In this document: positions 50,638 through 60,208 of the stretch, one piece after another
Numbering within the stretch: the first letter of the stretch is position 1
How the letters are laid out: the number at the start of each line of letters is the position of its first letter
NCBI RefSeq assembly: GCF_003369565.1
Contig: NZ_PIOD01000021.1
Coordinates: 35,481 to 99,480, forward strand
Reading direction: 5' to 3'
Length of the DNA: 64,000 nucleotides
DNA from: Oceanobacillus chungangensis
GTDB taxonomy: Bacteria; Bacillota; Bacilli; Bacillales; Amphibacillaceae
The notes under the pieces: model-generated
The model's database searches: none
What the model was told of the DNA's origin: nothing
The model's input: only the letters and a program-made list of their open reading frames with translations
Made by a program: the position numbers and the translations under genes

Positions 50638-50741
50638 AAGGATATACGGGGCAGCGTATATCCTTTTATCCGTTCTTTGTATAAATACAAAGGGGGGATG
50701 GGAGAAAGTTTCATGATCAAACAAAAGGGGTTTTTGTTTGT
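50638..50741. repeat. Direct repeat unit, first copy
   Basis: A 104-base unit with two mismatches to 51118-51221. It contains the hairpin GGATATACG/CGTATATCC, a second hairpin TTTGTATAAATACAAA and a third one CAAACAAAA/TTTTTGTTTG. A short frame within reads MIKQKGFLFVINLLNYCIN with GGGAG upstream but is probably not a gene. Confidence 0.85.
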
Positions 50742-50868
50742 AATTAACTTACTAAATTATTGTATCAATTGATACTGCAAAACGCAATATACATGTGTAT
50801 CTTTTCACAAAAAGTTCACTTCTATTCCAAATTTATAATTCATATAATGACAATAGGAGGTTGATTTT

Positions 50869-51045
50869 ATGAAAAATCTTTATCCTTTTTTATTCATTCT
50901 ACTGACCTTATTTTCAGTTATCTTAAATATTCTAGGTCTAATGCAGCTTATTCCATTATATTTTACTTTGCCATTATTATTTATTTCAATATATTTAACG
51001 ATTTATTCACTTACACAACGAAATATTTATCGAAGAATGAGATGA
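50869..51045 (+). CDS. Small two-helix membrane protein, unrecognised
   Basis: 58 residues: KNLYPFLFILLTLFSVILNI, then LGLMQLIPLYFTLPLLFISI, ending LTQRNIYRRMR. Two membrane helices and a basic tail. AGGAGG sits 8 bases before the ATG and a promoter-like TATAAT precedes it. It is flanked by the two 104-base direct repeats, in a region otherwise devoid of genes. Too short for usual gene-finding thresholds but well supported. Confidence 0.7.
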   Translation: MKNLYPFLFILLTLFSVILNILGLMQLIPLYFTLPLLFISIYLTIYSLTQRNIYRRMR

Positions 51046-51117
51046 TGGTATAAATTGGTATATAAGGCTTTCGAACGCCTCTACATTGAAAGCGCTTATC
51101 GTTTTCTTCGAAAAATA

Positions 51118-51221
51118 AAGGATATACGGGGCAGCGTATATCCTTTTATCCGTTCTTTGTATATACACAAAGGGGGGATGGGAGAAAGTTTCATGATCAA
51201 ACAAAAGGGGTTTTTGTTTGT
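51118..51221. repeat. Direct repeat unit, second copy
   Basis: Second copy of the 104-base unit at 50638-50741, exactly 480 bases further on, 102 of 104 bases identical. Both differences lie in the loop of the middle hairpin. Confidence 0.85.
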
Positions 51222-51321
51222 TTATTAAACTAACAATTACATTGTAACAAGAGATTAAAACTATATCAACATTTTTGTTCATATTTTCACATAATGTTCA
51301 CTTTTTAAATTCAGAGTGCTA

Positions 51322-51367
51322 TTAGTCAAATAAGGATCTGATATTCGTCAGATCCTCATTTGACTAA
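51322..51367. terminator. Long hairpin after pepF, no T run
   Basis: TTAGTCAAATAAGGATCTGA pairs with TCAGATCCTCATTTGACTAA, a 20-base-pair stem with one wobble and a 6-base loop. It lies just past the pepF stop (minus strand). Neither strand has a T run, so it may be a stabilising 3' hairpin rather than a classical terminator. Confidence 0.6.
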
Positions 51368-51392
51368 CCTGCTTCAAACATACAAAACGGGA

Positions 51393-53204
51393 TTATCCTA
51401 TTAATAATTTTTCCATTTCATTTAGTTTTTCTTCAAACACGTCAAGCGCATCTAGAATTGGTTGCTTCGATGTCATATCAACACCTGCTTTTTTAAGTAC
51501 TTCAATCGGAAAATCACTGCTTCCTGCTTTTAAGAAGTTAAGATAGCGCTCTACTGCACTCTCCCCTTCTGTTAATATTTGGTTTGCAAGTGATGTTGCA
51601 GCAGAGTACCCTGTTGCATATTGATACACATAATAATTATAATAAAAATGTGGAATTCTTGCCCATTCTAAGCCAATTTCTTCGTCAGATACTACATCTT
51701 CGCCATAATATTTTTTATTTAACTCATAATAAATCTCTGTGAGTTTATCCGCAGTTAATGCTTCACCGTTTTGTGCTCTCACATGGATCTCATGTTCAAA
51801 TTCAGCAAACATTGTTTGACGGAATACAGTTCCACGGAAACCTTCTAAGAAGTGATTAAGAATATAAAGCTTTTGTTTCTCGTCTTCTAAATTATTTATT
51901 AGGTATTCATTTAGCAATGCTTCATTACATGTAGATGCAACCTCTGCAACGAAAATGGAATAGTTGCCATAACGGAACGGCTGAGATTTCCTTGTATAAT
52001 AGCTATGAACTGAATGTCCAAGCTCATGTGCTAATGTGAAAGTATTATTCACATCATCTTGCCAATTAAGCAGGATATATGGGTTTGTACCATATGCACC
52101 TGAAGAATAAGCTCCACTGCGCTTACCTTTATTCTCTTCGACATCAATCCAGCGATTGTTGAATGCTTCTTTCAAGATTTCATTGTATTCACTGCCAAGT
52201 GGTGCTAGCCCTTTCAATACATAATCCTTTGCTTCATCATAAGATACTTTCATATCTAAATCCTGGACGAGTGATGTATAGAGATCATACATGTGAAGCT
52301 CATCTAATCCTAATACTTTCTTCCTTAATTTCGTATAGCGATGTAATAATGGTAATTTTTCATTTACAGCCTCTACCAAATTATCGTAAACAGATTCAGG
52401 AATATTATTATTGTCTAATGCTGATTGTCTTGCAGAATCGTAATTGCGAACCTTTGCAGAGAAATTATGAACCTTTACATTCCCACTAAGCGTTGTTGCG
52501 AAAGTATTCTTGAAATTTCCATACGTAGTATACATTGCCTTAAAAGCATCCTTACGTACTTGTCGATTTTTTGATTCTAAAAATTTACTATATCGTCCAT
52601 GCGTTAAATCAACCTCTTCCCCTTCTTCATTTTTAACCGATGGGAATGTTAAATCAGCATTATTTAACATACTAAAAGTTTGTGATGCAGATGAAAGCGG
52701 CTCTGATACTTCTGCTAGCAATACTTCCTCACGCTCACTTAGTACATGTGGGCGCTGCCTTGTAATTTCATCTAATACCTTCTTATATAATCTAAGTTCG
52801 TCTTTTTCTTCTAAGAAAGAATCAATTTTCCCTTCATCCATTGCAAGTATTTCTGGGACGATAAAGCTCATCGTACTTGATGCTAATGTAAGTACTGTTT
52901 CCGCTTGAGAATTCATTTCTTGGTACGTTGAATTCGTCGTATCCTGATCATATCGCATATGTGAATATGTATATAGCTTTCCTAATCTTTCAGAGAGCGT
53001 GTCTTGAAGCTTTAACAATTCAAATAGTGTGTCCGCAGATTGAGCCAATTTTCCTTGGTAATTTGATACTTCAGGGATTGCTGTTTGCAAACTCTTTAAC
53101 TCCTCGGACCATTGAGCATCAGTTGCAAATATATCTTCTAATTTCCATGTTAATTCTTCCGCTATTTCACTTCGTTTCGGTAATTCCTTTGTTGATTTTG
53201 CCAT
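51393..53204 (-). CDS. pepF: Oligoendopeptidase F
   Basis: 603 residues of the M3 metallopeptidase family. The zinc motif is TFTLAHELGHSVHSYYTR (HExxH) with the later Glu in VAEVASTCNEALLNEYLI. N-terminal KSTKELPKRSEIAEELTWKL and C-terminal PIEVLKKAGVDMTSKQPILD match PepF. It degrades short peptides in the cytoplasm. AAGGAGG precedes the ATG. It lies between spxH and coiA as in B. subtilis (yjbG). Confidence 0.96.
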   Translation of the reverse strand: MAKSTKELPKRSEIAEELTWKLEDIFATDAQWSEELKSLQTAIPEVSNYQGKLAQSADTLFELLKLQDTLSERLGKLYTYSHMRYDQDTTNSTYQEMNSQAETVLTLASSTMSFIVPEILAMDEGKIDSFLEEKDELRLYKKVLDEITRQRPHVLSEREEVLLAEVSEPLSSASQTFSMLNNADLTFPSVKNEEGEEVDLTHGRYSKFLESKNRQVRKDAFKAMYTTYGNFKNTFATTLSGNVKVHNFSAKVRNYDSARQSALDNNNIPESVYDNLVEAVNEKLPLLHRYTKLRKKVLGLDELHMYDLYTSLVQDLDMKVSYDEAKDYVLKGLAPLGSEYNEILKEAFNNRWIDVEENKGKRSGAYSSGAYGTNPYILLNWQDDVNNTFTLAHELGHSVHSYYTRKSQPFRYGNYSIFVAEVASTCNEALLNEYLINNLEDEKQKLYILNHFLEGFRGTVFRQTMFAEFEHEIHVRAQNGEALTADKLTEIYYELNKKYYGEDVVSDEEIGLEWARIPHFYYNYYVYQYATGYSAATSLANQILTEGESAVERYLNFLKAGSSDFPIEVLKKAGVDMTSKQPILDALDVFEEKLNEMEKLLIG

Positions 53205-53336
53205 TTAAGTTCCTCCTTATTTTGCTCTACCTTAATTAATTCTAGATTGTATTTGGAAAATCCTTTAATATTCCCTATTAAGTTAGTATACCGAAGTATA
53301 TTTGTTTCATGCTCAGTTTTTGCTCATTTATCCTTG

Positions 53337-54530
53337 TTATATCAAGGGTGTCTTATTATTAAGCGAAATGAATTCATTCATCAGCTCTTCGTCACCTCTC
53401 ACTGCTGATTCAATTTGATTATAAAAGGAAATGGGAGTTAGCTTTTGATATGTTGAAGCAGAGGTTTGTTTTATTATGTTTAGTTGCTCAAGAAGGTTGA
53501 GATATTGTTTAATCGGATGGTCGTTAGAGTGGATTAATGGGTAATTTTCCATTGGTAGAAGCTGTTTTTTTAGAAGTTGTTCGCAGTTTCGGAGTGAGAA
53601 TTCGTTGCCGACTGGTAGACGCTCTAGAAGATCAATGCAAATTCTGCTCTGCCAGTTCCAAGTAGAAGAAACCATACGATACTGGGAAACAACCGGCAAA
53701 TGGATGATTGATGGTAAATATTCGAGATGGGTACCCTTCAAATATAGCCACTGGAACCATGCTAATTCATTTCCATATAATTTTTTTCGTTGTACCATAC
53801 GAAATTTAAATTTCTCTTTCTTCCAATGCTGAAATAAATCCAAATTAGAGAAGGTATCAATTGTAAAGAAGTCCTTTATATTTAACCTAGTCAAAGACAT
53901 TACCTTAAACTTTCCTATCGCTTGACCAATTCTTGTTTCGTATAGATCTTGAACCATGATGAATTGTAAGGTGATTGGACAAAAATAGTATAAAATTAGT
54001 GGAGTATTTGGAGAAAATTGATGTATTAATTGGAGAGTAAATTGATCCATTTTAAAATGATTCGCTAGTTGCCTCTGCAGACGATTCTCTCCTAAAATCC
54101 ATATTGGTATAATTTCATTTTTCTTATAACCCTCATTTCGCTTCTTTACCTGCTCGATTGGAATTTTAGAGCATTGATATTCTATTGCAATTCTTCGATT
54201 ATTTATTGTTAGCAAAATATCTGGTCGCTGGTTAATCTCTGGTATAAATGCTTCTAATTCAACATGGAGCATTTGACTTTTCAACCAATTATATAATAAT
54301 AATTTACCTTGCTCGTGATATTTCCCTTCTCCGCCTTCGCTTGCAGGACAATCAATAATCGATTGATGTGCAAAATGAGGAATTACTTTGCTCCCTGCTT
54401 TCATAATCACCTTCCCTTTACAAACCGGACAATAAAAGTTAGGCTGCTTTTCTTTTAATTCCTTTAGCTCATTTTGTGACAACATTGCTAGTGTAATGGC
54501 ATTCCCTTCTGCTGTATTTGCCTGTAACAC
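53337..54530 (-). CDS. coiA: Competence protein CoiA
   Basis: 397 residues from GTG 54530 (GGAGGTG upstream). The N-terminal zinc-ribbon FYCPVCKGKVIMKAGSKVIP, HFAHQSIIDCPASEGGEGKY and the nuclease-like core PDILLTINNRRIAIEYQCSK are the CoiA hallmarks; the latter has the PD-(D/E)xK-like Asp, Glu and Gln. CoiA promotes recombination of incoming DNA during competence and is ComK-controlled in B. subtilis. The C-terminal half is variable. Confidence 0.92.
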   Translation of the reverse strand: MLQANTAEGNAITLAMLSQNELKELKEKQPNFYCPVCKGKVIMKAGSKVIPHFAHQSIIDCPASEGGEGKYHEQGKLLLYNWLKSQMLHVELEAFIPEINQRPDILLTINNRRIAIEYQCSKIPIEQVKKRNEGYKKNEIIPIWILGENRLQRQLANHFKMDQFTLQLIHQFSPNTPLILYYFCPITLQFIMVQDLYETRIGQAIGKFKVMSLTRLNIKDFFTIDTFSNLDLFQHWKKEKFKFRMVQRKKLYGNELAWFQWLYLKGTHLEYLPSIIHLPVVSQYRMVSSTWNWQSRICIDLLERLPVGNEFSLRNCEQLLKKQLLPMENYPLIHSNDHPIKQYLNLLEQLNIIKQTSASTYQKLTPISFYNQIESAVRGDEELMNEFISLNNKTPLI

Positions 54531-54870
54531 CTACTCACCTCCGTATATATATATGATTCGACAGAGATAAACAATTTCCTGCAAGAAAAAAGAACATTTG
54601 CATAAGCATCTGTTTCTTGACGTACGGACTGCACACTAGACGATCCAAGCTTGATTTTGTTTGATTCTTCTTTGAACAAATACAGTAAACGATTTGATGC
54701 ACAATTAAGCGATGTTGACTTTCATCTCAAGAGTATATATGCGACTAAGCCTCATATGTAACCAATCAGCAAGTCTTCTTTATCGTACGGAGATGGGAAA
54801 GTATCGCTCACTTTTTAGCGCTTGGGTGGGATGGAGAACTCATAGAAGGTTGTTTATACTTCTCATCTGA
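54531..54870. other. Gap between coiA and mecA
   Basis: 340 bases without a gene. Near the mecA end, TTGTTTATACTTCTCATCTG (54850-54869) and the following AT-rich bases resemble the stretch downstream of spx at 56061-56100. A short TATATATATATA tract lies near 54545. No promoter motif with confidence. Confidence 0.5.
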
Positions 54871-54906
54871 TAAAAAATAGACACTCTCATTTTTGAGAGT
54901 GTCTAT
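54871..54906 (-). terminator. Terminator of mecA
   Basis: On the minus strand ATAGACACTCTCA and TGAGAGTGTCTAT form a 13-base-pair stem followed by TTTTTT. The stem overlaps the mecA stop codon. Confidence 0.92.
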
Positions 54907-55568
54907 ACTTGTAGTGGAAAATAAGAACGAACCTGTGCAAAGGTATCTGATTCAAATATGTTCTTTCCGTATTCCTCAAGATAATGTATTGACATATCCG
55001 AGTCATTGGCAAATTCCAATACTTGGCTGATGATATTCTCTTGCTCATTATCGTCAAGTAATTCCTGAGAGAAACCGAGATATAAATAATATTTATCATT
55101 ATAATAGTAAAGTGCATCTTCTACTGTACTTGTAAAGTTTTGGAAATAATGACTTAACTGAATAACATCTTCAAAATCATTAAAATCAACAATGATCCAT
55201 AGCGTTTCTTCTGTCATGTCATCCTCTTCATCGATATGTTCAACATTTTTCCCGAATTTATCTTCTAGCATTGTTTCGATCATTTCCTCATCAAAGGAGC
55301 TATCCGGATGTAGTTCTCCTTTTTTACTTAGTTTTGCTTTTGTGACGACAATTTCCAATCCCTTTTCCATTGCTTGAACCTGAATCCATAATGGACCTTC
55401 AACATTGAAATCTTCTTTATAATTTACTTCGTCCATCATTTGCCAAAAGAGCTGCTCACTTCGTTCCCGATTATACCAAATTTCTTCTCGTTCAAATCCA
55501 AGGTCCTCAATATCGATATAAGAAATATAAAACTTAATTGTATTCTCATTTATTCTTTCTATCTCCAT
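54903..55568 (-). CDS. mecA: ClpC adaptor protein MecA
   Basis: 221 residues. The N-terminal target-binding domain EIERINENTIKFYISYIDIE, DLGFEREEIWYNRERSEQLF, WQMMDEVNYKEDF is followed by an acidic linker (MLEDKFGKNVEHIDEEDDMT) and the C-terminal ClpC-binding domain (VIQLSHYFQNFTSTVEDALY, YNDKYYLYLGF). MecA brings ComK and other proteins to ClpCP. AAGGGAGAG precedes the ATG. It lies between coiA and spx, as in B. subtilis. Confidence 0.96.
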   Translation of the reverse strand: MEIERINENTIKFYISYIDIEDLGFEREEIWYNRERSEQLFWQMMDEVNYKEDFNVEGPLWIQVQAMEKGLEIVVTKAKLSKKGELHPDSSFDEEMIETMLEDKFGKNVEHIDEEDDMTEETLWIIVDFNDFEDVIQLSHYFQNFTSTVEDALYYYNDKYYLYLGFSQELLDDNEQENIISQVLEFANDSDMSIHYLEEYGKNIFESDTFAQVRSYFPLQV

Positions 55569-55943
55569 TTTTATTTCTCTCCCTTCACGTAGAAAATATC
55601 CTGCGCTTTTGTTCTTCCTAAACTTTTTATTGTTGCTTCATATGCTATAAACAGTTAGGCGGAAGAGACAATTACCATTTTCTAATTTAATTTAGAATGA
55701 GTTCTGTATTACGATACCCGCTTTACTACTTTACTAACCATTCATATTATTATGCTTACTGCCATTGTATGTTAGTGTACAGTATTTTGGAAATTAATAT
55801 GCCTATATAGAAATCCATTTTAAACAGAATGTATGTGAATTTTACTGTACTTAATAAATTTTATCACTATATTAAAGTCCCATTTTAAACTATTACTCCC
55901 TATTTGTCACGAGATATAACTGCAGAATATTAGCAGTACACAA
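55569..55943. other. Gap between mecA and spx, nothing recognised
   Basis: 375 AT-rich bases with no frame that has a start and a ribosome binding site. The mecA promoter should lie here but no confident -35/-10 pair stands out. Confidence 0.5.
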
Positions 55944-55975
55944 CAAAACACAGATCATAAATAAGATCTGTGTTC
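55944..55975 (-). terminator. Probable terminator downstream of spx
   Basis: On the minus strand ACACAGATC and GATCTGTGT form a 9-base-pair stem followed by TTTTG, about 130 bases after the spx stop. Confidence 0.7.
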
Positions 55976-56106
55976 TATGCTGATTCAATATATTAATGCG
56001 TTTATTAGAAAACCAGGGGTTGGCCAAGCCTTTTAGCGACAGCCTTCGTTACGCTTATGCAGTGAGAAAGAGTATTTATACTTTCTTATCTGCCAAAAAA
56101 TCCAAT

Positions 56107-56502
56107 CTAATTAACCATTCTTTGTGCTTCTCGTAATTGAAAAGTACGAACTGTTCTTGGTAAAAATCGACGAATCTCATCTTCGTTATAGCCTACTTGC
56201 AGACGCTTTTCATCAAGAATGATTGGTCTTCTTAATAAGCCAGGATTTTGCTGGATTAAACTGAATAGATTTTTCATCGGTAATTGATCGATATTAACAT
56301 CTAACTTCTGAAATACCTTCGAACGTGTTGAAATAATCTCATCAGTTCCATCTTCAGTCATGCGTAATATTTCCTTAATCTCATCTAAAGAAAGTGGCTC
56401 AGAGAAAATATTGCGTTCTTTAAATGGGATATCATGTTCTTCTAACCATGCTTTTGCTTTTCTGCAAGATGTACAACTTGGTGAGGTATAAAGTGTTACC
56501 AT
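56107..56502 (-). CDS. spx: Redox-sensing global regulator Spx
   Basis: 131 residues starting at ATG 56502 (GAGGAG upstream). The ArsC-like fold opens with [20 protein letters not shown], where Cys10 and Cys13 form the CxxC redox switch. Next come [20 protein letters not shown] and [28 protein letters not shown], all typical of Spx. It binds RNA polymerase alpha under disulphide stress and is degraded by ClpXP with SpxH, whose gene lies at 49409. Confidence 0.97.
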   Translation of the reverse strand: MVTLYTSPSCTSCRKAKAWLEEHDIPFKERNIFSEPLSLDEIKEILRMTEDGTDEIISTRSKVFQKLDVNIDQLPMKNLFSLIQQNPGLLRRPIILDEKRLQVGYNEDEIRRFLPRTVRTFQLREAQRMVN

Positions 56503-56785
56503 TAAAACTTCACTCCTCATTCTAAAAAGTATATATGTTACTTTAGTAAAACATGGGTTAACTTATTTCATTCTTAAATTAAAATAAGTTTAAATAACCT
56601 ATAAATAATAGTATACTACATTTGTCAAGTAAAAGGTAGGATTTCATCTATAAACATCAGATTTTTTATGAAATCCTGATTTTTTGCTGACAAATATCTC
56701 TTCACATTCATTACCTTTCCCTAAAGTATTTTCATTTAAACATCTTAATTAGAATTAATTGAGAAAAATATACATTGACTGTTAA

Positions 56786-57361
56786 TTACACACAGAGCAG
56801 ATTGGCTCTATTTCGACTTTCGTCTATCTGTAAAATCTCCTCAGCTTCACTAAACTTCCTCCCATAAATCTCTGTAGATTTATATTTATGAATGGAGTTG
56901 TATACCTTCTTCATTTGTACCAAAATAAAGGAATCTTCCACAATTTCTGCTGCCCAATACAATATTTCCAGTGGTGCCATTTCATTTGTTTGAAACGAAC
57001 GGTTCTGGAAATTAATGGTTTTTGCATGTTTAAAACCTTCTCCTTGGTAGAATCTAAGTCTCTTTGCTGTATCCTTTTCATCCGGATCAACAGGTTCTAC
57101 TTCCAGTAAGATTGGCTTGTTTTTCTGCTTGATCATCTCCATCAATTTATGACCAGTTCCTTGTCCTCTTGTATCCGCTGCGACCCATAAATAATCAACA
57201 AATATACATTGGTCAAACTCGGCATACATCATTACATAATCTTGGCTCTCAACCTTCTTATAAGGACTAGTCTTATCTTCTAATAGTAACTCCATATGCT
57301 TCCTTGATTTCATTTCTTCAATTGGAAAATAGTCATTCAACTTCTCATACCAGTTCATCAT
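56786..57361 (-). CDS. yjbC: GNAT acetyltransferase YjbC
   Basis: 191 residues. The GNAT core is seen in CIFVDYLWVAADTRGQGTGH, KLMEMIKQKNKPILLEVEPV and RLRFYQGEGFKH (acetyl-CoA loop RGQGTGHKL). YjbC lies immediately upstream of spx in B. subtilis and the same order holds here. GTAGGAG precedes ATG 57361. The C-terminal tail is charged. Substrate unknown. Confidence 0.88.
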   Translation of the reverse strand: MMNWYEKLNDYFPIEEMKSRKHMELLLEDKTSPYKKVESQDYVMMYAEFDQCIFVDYLWVAADTRGQGTGHKLMEMIKQKNKPILLEVEPVDPDEKDTAKRLRFYQGEGFKHAKTINFQNRSFQTNEMAPLEILYWAAEIVEDSFILVQMKKVYNSIHKYKSTEIYGRKFSEAEEILQIDESRNRANLLCV

Positions 57362-57406
57362 TAAAACTCCTACTATACCGTATTCATATTTAGTATTATA
57401 AAATGT

Positions 57407-57437
57407 TAAAAACAGGTCCTGCTCAGAAAGACCTGCT
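57407..57437 (-). terminator. Terminator of the DUF4015 gene
   Basis: On the minus strand CAGGTCTTTCTGAGCAGGACCTG forms a stem of about 6-7 base pairs followed by TTTTT, directly after the gene stop. Confidence 0.7.
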
Positions 57438-57443
57438 TTAATA

Positions 57444-58655
57444 TTACTTACCGATTAGATAATCCACATTTTCCGTATACTTATTTCCTGCATTCCACAA
57501 TAGAAATTCATCGATACCACTTTCATACAATGCTTTTATTTGTGCTTCGACCTCCTCTTTACCATATTGTTTTGTTGCCCCACTGTATAACCATGGAGCC
57601 TCAAAATCCTGTAACCAAGGTCGTGATACTGGTTGTGTTTCTAACGCACCAAGAACTTCATTTTCCACTTTAGAATATTCTTTAATGAGTCGATATGGCT
57701 CTTCATCTGGATTCTCCAGGCCAAAATAATTGGTCGTCCAATGACTTGGATAGATCATCGATGAGATGATATCAACATTCTCGGCGATACGTGAGAAGTT
57801 TTGGCCAATGCCTGGTGTTTCTTCAACGGTAGCAGCATAGCCAAATATATCAACGGAAACGTCAACATCATAGTTCATAAGCTCTTCTCTTGCATATGCT
57901 ACAAAATCAGATACTGCTTCTACTCGTTTTTTTGTATTAGATAAATCAACTTCCGAGTATTCCCCTTCTGAATATTGTAATTCTTCATCCATATTTTCAA
58001 AGCCTTCAGGGAAACGGACATAATCAAATTGAATTTCTTGGAAGCCCATTTCGGCCGCCAATTTTGCGATTTCTACATTATAACCCCAAACTTCTTTCTC
58101 AAATGGGTTAACAAATGCTTCACCACGATTATTCACCCAAACCTCGCCGTCTTTAGTAAAGGATAGTTCCGGTCTTTCCTTGGCAAGAACAGAATCCTTG
58201 AAAACTACGATTCTAGCAATTGGATAAATTTGCTTTTCCTCTAAGGTTTTCATCATAGATTCCGGATCCGAAATATAATTCATGGCAATATCCGCAAATG
58301 GAGAGCTCTCTTCTGGTTTAAATGTTAAATTTCCATGATCTTCTTTAACATCAATTACCATCGCATTTAAAGCTGTCGTATCAACTAAATCTACTAGTGA
58401 TTCAAACCGACTTCCACCTGCTGAATTTCCTGTCACATAAATGCCACGAACCGCATCAGGATATTCAAAATTATAGCCTGAATCAATTGTAAATCGTTTC
58501 ATTGATTGATCAGGATCCAATAATTTGATATTAGTCTGCCTTCCACCATGTTCGCTAGTTGTTTCTACCTCTTCACCGTAACTTGTAATTGGTAAAAGCA
58601 TACTGAAAAGGAGAATCATCATAAATGTATAAATCTTATGCTGTCTTTTCGCCAT
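57444..58655 (-). CDS. Secreted glycoside-hydrolase-like protein (DUF4015)
   Basis: 403 residues from ATG 58655 (AGAGGAG upstream). A signal peptide (KIYTFMMILLFSMLLPITSY, cleaved near SYG-EEV) is followed by a TIM-barrel-like domain: AVRGIYVTGNSAGGSRFESL, NAMVIDVKEDHGNLTF, IYPIARIVVFKDSVLAKERP, GFQEIQFDYVRFPEGFENMD and DEFLLWNAGNKYTENVDYLI. This matches the putative glycoside hydrolase (DUF4015) family found in spore formers. Extracellular; substrate unknown, perhaps cell wall or polysaccharide. Confidence 0.9.
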   Translation of the reverse strand: MAKRQHKIYTFMMILLFSMLLPITSYGEEVETTSEHGGRQTNIKLLDPDQSMKRFTIDSGYNFEYPDAVRGIYVTGNSAGGSRFESLVDLVDTTALNAMVIDVKEDHGNLTFKPEESSPFADIAMNYISDPESMMKTLEEKQIYPIARIVVFKDSVLAKERPELSFTKDGEVWVNNRGEAFVNPFEKEVWGYNVEIAKLAAEMGFQEIQFDYVRFPEGFENMDEELQYSEGEYSEVDLSNTKKRVEAVSDFVAYAREELMNYDVDVSVDIFGYAATVEETPGIGQNFSRIAENVDIISSMIYPSHWTTNYFGLENPDEEPYRLIKEYSKVENEVLGALETQPVSRPWLQDFEAPWLYSGATKQYGKEEVEAQIKALYESGIDEFLLWNAGNKYTENVDYLIGK

Positions 58656-59668
58656 GTTTATCAATCTCCTCTATTTATGTATGAATCTAGTATATCGAAA
58701 AATAAGGCGAATTTGAATGGTAAAAAAAGCTTAAATTCGAGAAAAGATGTTGTATTATTGACTGTATAGGCTTTTATTCATATTAATCTTTATTTTCATG
58801 AATCGATATAACCTGAGAACTGGATAGTATGGTTGGCGTTCTCGGGTCTTGCATCAGAAATACATACATGCACCTAAGTCTTCATCCCAATGCATCTCTA
58901 TTTATTTCGTCAGCTAGGATTACACACTTGATGTAGATATGTTGAGACTAATTCCTCTCAGACGGCTTTAATTTTACTGAGAAAATTAAATTTGTGTTGT
59001 GTGTTTAATTGACAGCCTTAATATACTAAGAAATGTACCGAACCTAAAAACTCTAACTTTTAGGGGTAACCACCTAACGGATGACTTTTTAGGTATATTA
59101 TTCTTCACTTCATTGTTGTTTCATTTTTTCATGGACTATCTCTTCAACTTGAATTGATGGGCATTACTTGAATGATCCTCCAAAATTGGTTTAACCTCAA
59201 TTTCATCTAAGTCTTCAATCACTTCTTTTTCATTTAATAAACGAAGAACCTTATTGTGGACAAGTCCTTACTACATTTTAGACAAGACTAACTTAAAGTC
59301 ATCCGCTCCTGATTAATTGCAGACGGTCAACCAATTCATATTTTTTTTGATAACCAATGACAACAAACAATGCTAAACAAGAATTACGCCCTAATGCTAT
59401 ACTATTTTACATATTTTGAACCGAAAACCAAGACTTTATCCTCAAAAATTTACGTCTAAAGATCAGATTATCTATGCATTATACAAGGTCCCACAAAAAA
59501 TAGCCACGTATAATTATTTATAATAGCTACACACTAAGACTCAAGAGCTGATTTTTATCTAGTTGCGATCAAAAATGATTCCTCTTCTAAATTGGAGGAT
59601 TTAAATTTGTAACAAGATATGAGCGCTCCCTACATTAATTTGTAAAAAATTACTAAGGAGGAATAAAA
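58656..59668. other. 1-kb non-coding stretch with one gene fragment
   Basis: Stops interrupt all frames. Apart from the fragment at 59136-59267 nothing is recognised. Composition and chance peptide runs suggest decayed genes, but none can be identified. Confidence 0.5.
59136..59267 (-). pseudogene. Gene fragment, unrecognised
   Basis: An open run of 43 codons reads GLVHNKVLRLLNEKEVIEDL, then DEIEVKPILEDHSSNAHQFK, ending at TAG 59136. The composition looks coding. No start codon with a ribosome binding site precedes it and a stop sits just before, so this appears to be the end of a lost gene. Confidence 0.3.
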
Positions 59669-59926
59669 TTGTCAGTACTTGATAACTTTGATACGTGGAA
59701 GGATTTTCTTGGTAATCGACTACAACAAGCACAAAATAATGGAATGGACGAAGGAATAATGAGTACCATTGCTGCGGAAATTGGAGACTACTTAGCAGCT
59801 AATGTAGAACCTAAAAACGATGAGCAAAGACTACTAGCTGATCTATGGCATTCAGCGGATGAGAACCAAAAGCAAGTTTTGGCCAATACTATGATTAACC
59901 TAGTAAAAAACAAGAATGCCCATTAA
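59669..59926 (+). CDS. DUF3243 family protein (YmfJ-like)
   Basis: 85 residues: SVLDNFDTWKDFLGNRLQQA, QNNGMDEGIMSTIAAEIGDY, LAANVEPKNDEQRLLADLWH. Start TTG 59669 with AAGGAGG. The pattern is the DUF3243 family, similar to YmfJ of B. subtilis, a small helical protein of unknown function often linked to sporulation or stress. It has its own terminator. Confidence 0.88.
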   Translation: MSVLDNFDTWKDFLGNRLQQAQNNGMDEGIMSTIAAEIGDYLAANVEPKNDEQRLLADLWHSADENQKQVLANTMINLVKNKNAH

Positions 59927-59931
59927 TACAA

Positions 59932-59966
59932 AAAAGGGATGTGGTTCATAGCTGCATCCCTTTTAT
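59932..59966 (+). terminator. Terminator of the DUF3243 gene
   Basis: AAAAGGGATG pairs with CATCCCTTTT around a 12-base loop, then ATTG. Short T run but strong stem. Confidence 0.8.
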
Positions 59967-60208
59967 TGTATACAAGGATTCTGATTTGGGTAATTATTAA
60001 TTTTTCTATCTAATTAGAGTCATTATCTAGTATAAATAATTCATTATGGCAAAAAATAATACCAGTTACTATCAATTCATGGGGGGTGTTATTTATGCCA
60101 AAAGTACGAGGCTTCCCAACAGCTCTGAAATAACTAAAACGTATCTTAATTTAGTCGAACATAGCTAAGGCAGATTTTCTTAATATATTTATTTTGGAGG
60201 TAAAAATT

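Noticed and set aside
50715..50770. Short peptide frame MIKQKGFLFV in the 104-base repeat
   Set aside because: The frame differs in length between the two copies and the conserved part is explained by a hairpin, so a coding role is unlikely.
54488..54679. A 63-codon minus-strand frame upstream of coiA
   Set aside because: It overlaps the start of coiA in another frame and has no ribosome binding site or recognisable sequence.
60096..60134. A 12-codon frame (PKVRGFPTALK) with a good GGGGGG ribosome binding site
   Set aside because: Too short to support as a gene without other evidence; could be a chance frame or leader.
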